Part shown: positions 61,337-64,000 of the stretch, one piece after another
Layout: the number at the start of each line of letters is the position of its first letter
Numbering within the stretch: the stretch's first letter is position 1
NCBI RefSeq assembly: GCF_018736105.1
Contig: NZ_CP076135.1
Coordinates: forward strand, 1,734,001-1,798,000
Source: Bradyrhizobium sediminis
Lineage (GTDB): Bacteria > Pseudomonadota > Alphaproteobacteria > Rhizobiales > Xanthobacteraceae
DNA: 64,000 nucleotides
Reading direction: 5' to 3'
Notes under the pieces: model-generated
Told to the model about the DNA's origin: nothing
The model's input: only the letters and a program-made list of their open reading frames with translations
Databases searched by the model: none
Translations under genes and position numbers: made by a program

Positions 61337-62242
61337 TCAGGTGGATTTCGCGATATCCTTGGCGCCAAATTCGGCGGACAGCCGATTGGCCGCAGCCCGT
61401 ATCGTCTTGGCATGATTTTGCAGCGCCTGAATCGAGAGCCGCCAGATCGGGCCGGATATGCCAAGCGCCCCGACGGTCTGGCCGGTAAAATCCATCACCG
61501 GTACGGCGATGCACCGCACTTCCGGATTGAACTCGCCATCGTCGAAGGCGATGCCGCTGTGCTTGATCTCGGCGATTTCGCGCATTAGCGCCGGAACGTC
61601 GGTGATCGATTTCTCGGTCGATGGTTTCAGGTCGACGCGTTCGAGAAACCGTTTCAACTGCTCCGGACGCAACGACGCCAGGATGATCTTGCCGAGTGCG
61701 GTGCAATGGGCCGGCCGTACCACGCCGACGCGGTCGGTCAGTTGAAATGCTCCGGGGCCGCTGGTGCGGGCGATCACCACCACGGCATCGCCCATTCGCA
61801 CTGCAAAATGGCCACTTTCGCCGGTTTCCCGCGACAGATCCTCAAGCACCGGCGTCGCGACATTCACCATCTCGATCTCGTCGAGCGCGCTCGCCGCCAG
61901 TGCAAACAGCGGCCGGCCGACGCGGTATCGCTTGGAATCCTTTTCCTGGCGGATATAGCCGAGCGACACCATGGTCTTGGCAAGATGAAACGTGGTGGAG
62001 TTGTGCAGGCCGACCAGCTTGCTCAGGTCTGCCAGCCCGATCCCGTCACGATGACGCGCAACTTCCTCGAGGATGGCGAAGGCACGGCCGAGCGACTGAA
62101 CGCCACCGCCGCGCTGGCGGTCGTCCGCGTCGTCATCGATATCAGCCTGTGGAGTTTTCACCAGCTTGGCGATCGCTGACTTGCGCGGGCTTGCCGGCTT
62201 CTCATTGGCCTTTGGCTTGGTACGCGGTCTCACAGATCTCAT
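61337..62242 (-). CDS. IclR family transcriptional regulator
   Basis: About 301 residues if started at ATG 62242; the frame is open to an ATG at 62329, and a GTG at 62233 has GGAG at better spacing. A charged, low-complexity N-tail is followed by the winged HTH: VQSLGRAFAILEEVARHRDG, GLADLSKLVGLHNSTTFHLAKTMVSLGYI (key part LVGLHNSTTFHLAKTMVSLG). The IclR effector domain includes HCTALGKIILASL and GIAFDDGEFNPEVRCIAVPV with the conserved Cys. It lies between the Liv operon and a divergent thiamine-diphosphate enzyme and probably controls one or both. Confidence 0.9.
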   Translation of the reverse strand: MRSVRPRTKPKANEKPASPRKSAIAKLVKTPQADIDDDADDRQRGGGVQSLGRAFAILEEVARHRDGIGLADLSKLVGLHNSTTFHLAKTMVSLGYIRQEKDSKRYRVGRPLFALAASALDEIEMVNVATPVLEDLSRETGESGHFAVRMGDAVVVIARTSGPGAFQLTDRVGVVRPAHCTALGKIILASLRPEQLKRFLERVDLKPSTEKSITDVPALMREIAEIKHSGIAFDDGEFNPEVRCIAVPVMDFTGQTVGALGISGPIWRLSIQALQNHAKTIRAAANRLSAEFGAKDIAKST

Positions 62243-62442
62243 CTCCACGCGACGGTGCCGCACTCTATCAGGCCATCGGAACGGCTGAACAGCGCCCTGA
62301 TCTTCCTCTTCAGCGTCGATGTTGAGCATACCACAATATCAATTGACGTACAGTATTATGAGAAATAGGTTTCGCGCGCCGGGCGGCAATGTCACAGACG
62401 AGCCGCAGACTTGGGTAGTTGAGCGAGCAGGAGAGTAAGGCA

Positions 62443-64000
62443 ATGGTGGCAGGTAATACGCTCAATGGCGCCCAGGTTATCGTCGATTATCTGATCCAGG
62501 AGAAGGTGCCGCAGGTGTTCGGCCTGTGCGGTCACGGCAATATCCAGTTCATCGACGCGCTCTATGAGCGCTCCGACGAACTCAAGACCATCTCGGTGCA
62601 TCACGAGAGCGTCGCCGGCTTCATGGCGGACGTCTATTACCGTGTTTCGGGCCGGCCGACCGCCACCTTCACCTCCTGCGGCCCCGGCTCGGCGAACCTG
62701 CCGATCTCGCTCGGCAATGCGTTTCTCGATTCGGTGCCGTTCCTGGCGGTGACCGGCAACGTGCCGACCAGCCAGTTCAACCGCGGTGCGTTCCAGGAAC
62801 TGTACCGGCATTATCAGGCCGACTTTCCCTCCACGGTACGGTCCTATTGCAAGAAGGTGTTCCAGCCGACGCGCGGCGAGATGGTGCCGCTTGCGATGCG
62901 GCAGGCCTGGAAGACCATGACGACGGGCCGTCCGGGGCCGGTGGTGCTGGATGTCCCCTTCGACGTCTTCATGGAATCGGCCGCCGAGGAGGCGCCGAAT
63001 GCGAAGGCCTGGAACGGCAATATTTCGAGCCGCTGCGGCGCTGATCCCGAAGGCGTGGTGAAGGCAGTCGACATGCTGCTCGGTGCCGAGCGGCCGGTCA
63101 TGATCGTCGGCCAGGGCGTGCGCTATGGCGGCGCGGCCGAGGAATTACTGAGTCTCGCGGAGCGACTGCAGATTCCTGTGGCGGCGTCCGCCTCGGGCCT
63201 CGGCGCCATCGACTGCAATCATCCGCTGGCGCTCGGTCTCGTCGCGCGCGCCGGCCATTACCAGGCCAATCATGCCACGCGCCAGGCCGACGTGCTGCTG
63301 GCGATAGGGATGCGCTTCGACGATCGCACCTCGAGTTCGTGGATTCCAGGCTATTCCTTCAACATTCCGCCAACGCAGCTCATTCACGTCGACATCGATC
63401 CGGACGAGATCGGCCGCAACTATCCGGTCGCGCTCGGCCTGATGGCCGATGTGCGCACCTTCCTGCGGCAGGTTCATGCCGAACTCGACCGCCGCGCCGA
63501 CCTCACCAAGCGCGCCGATGCCCGCAAGAAATGGCTGGCGCAGATCGACACCTATCGCCAGGAATGGGACAAGTTCGTCGCCCCCGGTTTTTCCGACGAC
63601 ACCACGCCGATCAACCCGCAGCGCGCCGCGCTCGAGATCGACAAGGCGCTGCCGGAAGACGCGATCCTGGTCTCCGACATCGGCGTGCACCACAACTGGC
63701 TCTTGAGTTTCTGCAAGCCGAAGCGGCCGGACTCGCTGATCGGTTCGATGGGGTTCGGTCCGATGGGATTCGGCGTCGCCGGCGTGATGGGTGCGAAGTT
63801 TGCGGCCCCCGACCGGCCCTGCGTGTCGGTGTGCGGCGACGGCGCGTTTTTCATGCATGCCAATGTGCTGGGAACGGCGGTCGAATATAATCTGCCGGTG
63901 GTCTGGGTGGTCTGGAACAACTACGCCTATGCTTCGATCCGCGGCCTGCAGCGCGGCTATCTCGGCGGCCGCGAACTCGCCACCGACTTCCACGATCCGA
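62443..64000 (+). CDS. Thiamine-diphosphate-dependent enzyme, acetolactate synthase-like (C-terminus beyond window)
   Basis: 519 codons visible and still open at base 64000. ATG 62443 has AGGAGAG 7 bases upstream. Start MVAGNTLNGAQVIVDYLIQE. The cofactor-activating Glu lies in SVHHESVAGFMADVYYRVSG. SCGPGSANLPISLGNAFLDSVPFLAVTGN is the pyrimidine-domain signature (key part FLDSVPFLAVTGN). The diphosphate/Mg motif VCGDGAFFMHANVLGTAVEY ... WNNYAYASI is the GDG-x(n)-NN of the family. Possible activities are acetolactate synthase, glyoxylate carboligase, sulfoacetaldehyde acetyltransferase or an oxo-acid decarboxylase. Divergent from the IclR gene. Confidence 0.85.
   Translation, partial: MVAGNTLNGAQVIVDYLIQEKVPQVFGLCGHGNIQFIDALYERSDELKTISVHHESVAGFMADVYYRVSGRPTATFTSCGPGSANLPISLGNAFLDSVPFLAVTGNVPTSQFNRGAFQELYRHYQADFPSTVRSYCKKVFQPTRGEMVPLAMRQAWKTMTTGRPGPVVLDVPFDVFMESAAEEAPNAKAWNGNISSRCGADPEGVVKAVDMLLGAERPVMIVGQGVRYGGAAEELLSLAERLQIPVAASASGLGAIDCNHPLALGLVARAGHYQANHATRQADVLLAIGMRFDDRTSSSWIPGYSFNIPPTQLIHVDIDPDEIGRNYPVALGLMADVRTFLRQVHAELDRRADLTKRADARKKWLAQIDTYRQEWDKFVAPGFSDDTTPINPQRAALEIDKALPEDAILVSDIGVHHNWLLSFCKPKRPDSLIGSMGFGPMGFGVAGVMGAKFAAPDRPCVSVCGDGAFFMHANVLGTAVEYNLPVVWVVWNNYAYASIRGLQRGYLGGRELATDFHDP

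Noticed and set aside
59270..61588. 772-codon open frame on the plus strand
   Set aside because: Antisense across LivH, the binding protein and IclR genes; composition typical of a shadow frame.
1..64000. tRNA, rRNA, CRISPR array, prophage or insertion sequence
   Set aside because: Looked for T-loop GGTTCGAATCC patterns, regularly spaced direct repeats and transposase/integrase motifs; none found by eye.

Overview
The window is high-GC alphaproteobacterial DNA. Its gene content points to Bradyrhizobium or a close relative in the Nitrobacteraceae: many TRAP and branched-chain-amino-acid-type (Liv) ABC transporters, CaiB/BaiF CoA-transferases, Tat-exported binding proteins, GTG/TTG starts and GTCATTGCGAG-type dispersed repeats. 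This assignment is inference from style; no rRNA or tRNA is present to anchor it. I see no tRNA, rRNA, CRISPR array, prophage or intact insertion sequence.

Layout. 1-1580: 3' part of a membrane adenylate/guanylate cyclase (minus strand), cut by the window edge. 1776-3950: a bufferin-type copper/metal-buffering RiPP operon (bufA-bufB-bufC) behind a near-perfect ECF-sigma promoter, followed by an exported HExxH metallopeptidase. 4978-7832: repeat-bearing intergenic DNA, an NAD(P)H:quinone-type flavoprotein, a TetR regulator and a small membrane protein. 7822-11983: LysR/YeiH divergent pair, UDP-glucuronate 4-epimerase, SDR. 12238-16908: an island of unrecognised genes, made up of a 950-residue exported/membrane protein with internal repeats, a zinc-ribbon protein and two small secreted proteins (one YARHG). 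17022-22899: a tightly overlapping operon beta-glucosidase - glucokinase - PfkB phosphofructokinase - SbmA/BacA-like membrane domain, divergent from an agarase-like glycosidase. 22964-28811: phosphoenolpyruvate synthase and a MacAB efflux system.

28908-36769 is a hexuronate-type catabolic locus. Fructuronate reductase (UxuB) is divergent from a FadR-type GntR regulator, a TRAP transporter (DctPQM), an idonate-type zinc dehydrogenase and mannonate dehydratase (UxuA), with a palindromic operator between the two arms. 36944-41742 continues on the same strand with CoA-transferase, enoyl-CoA hydratase, MaoC hydratase, CitE-like CoA-ester lyase, carboxymuconolactone decarboxylase-like protein and SDR. 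This is an acyl-CoA pathway resembling itaconate/mesaconate-type C5 dicarboxylate degradation.

41976-51929 (minus strand) holds a second CoA-transferase, a TRAP transporter with two paralogous binding proteins around one DctQM pair, and a complete five-gene Liv ABC transporter; an acyl-CoA dehydrogenase diverges from it. 53471-55659 carries a divergent HemC facing HemE with a palindromic repeat between them. 56340-62242 has a second Liv system in which permease and both ATPases are fused into one 846-residue protein, plus LivH, a Tat-exported binding protein and an IclR regulator. A thiamine-diphosphate enzyme diverges from the regulator and runs off the window end.

Overall this is a catabolic and transport-rich chromosomal segment. 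The parts most worth following up are the bufferin operon with its ECF promoter, the 12.2-16.1 kb unrecognised gene pair, the two-receptor TRAP operon, the LivMGF fusion and the divergent HemC.
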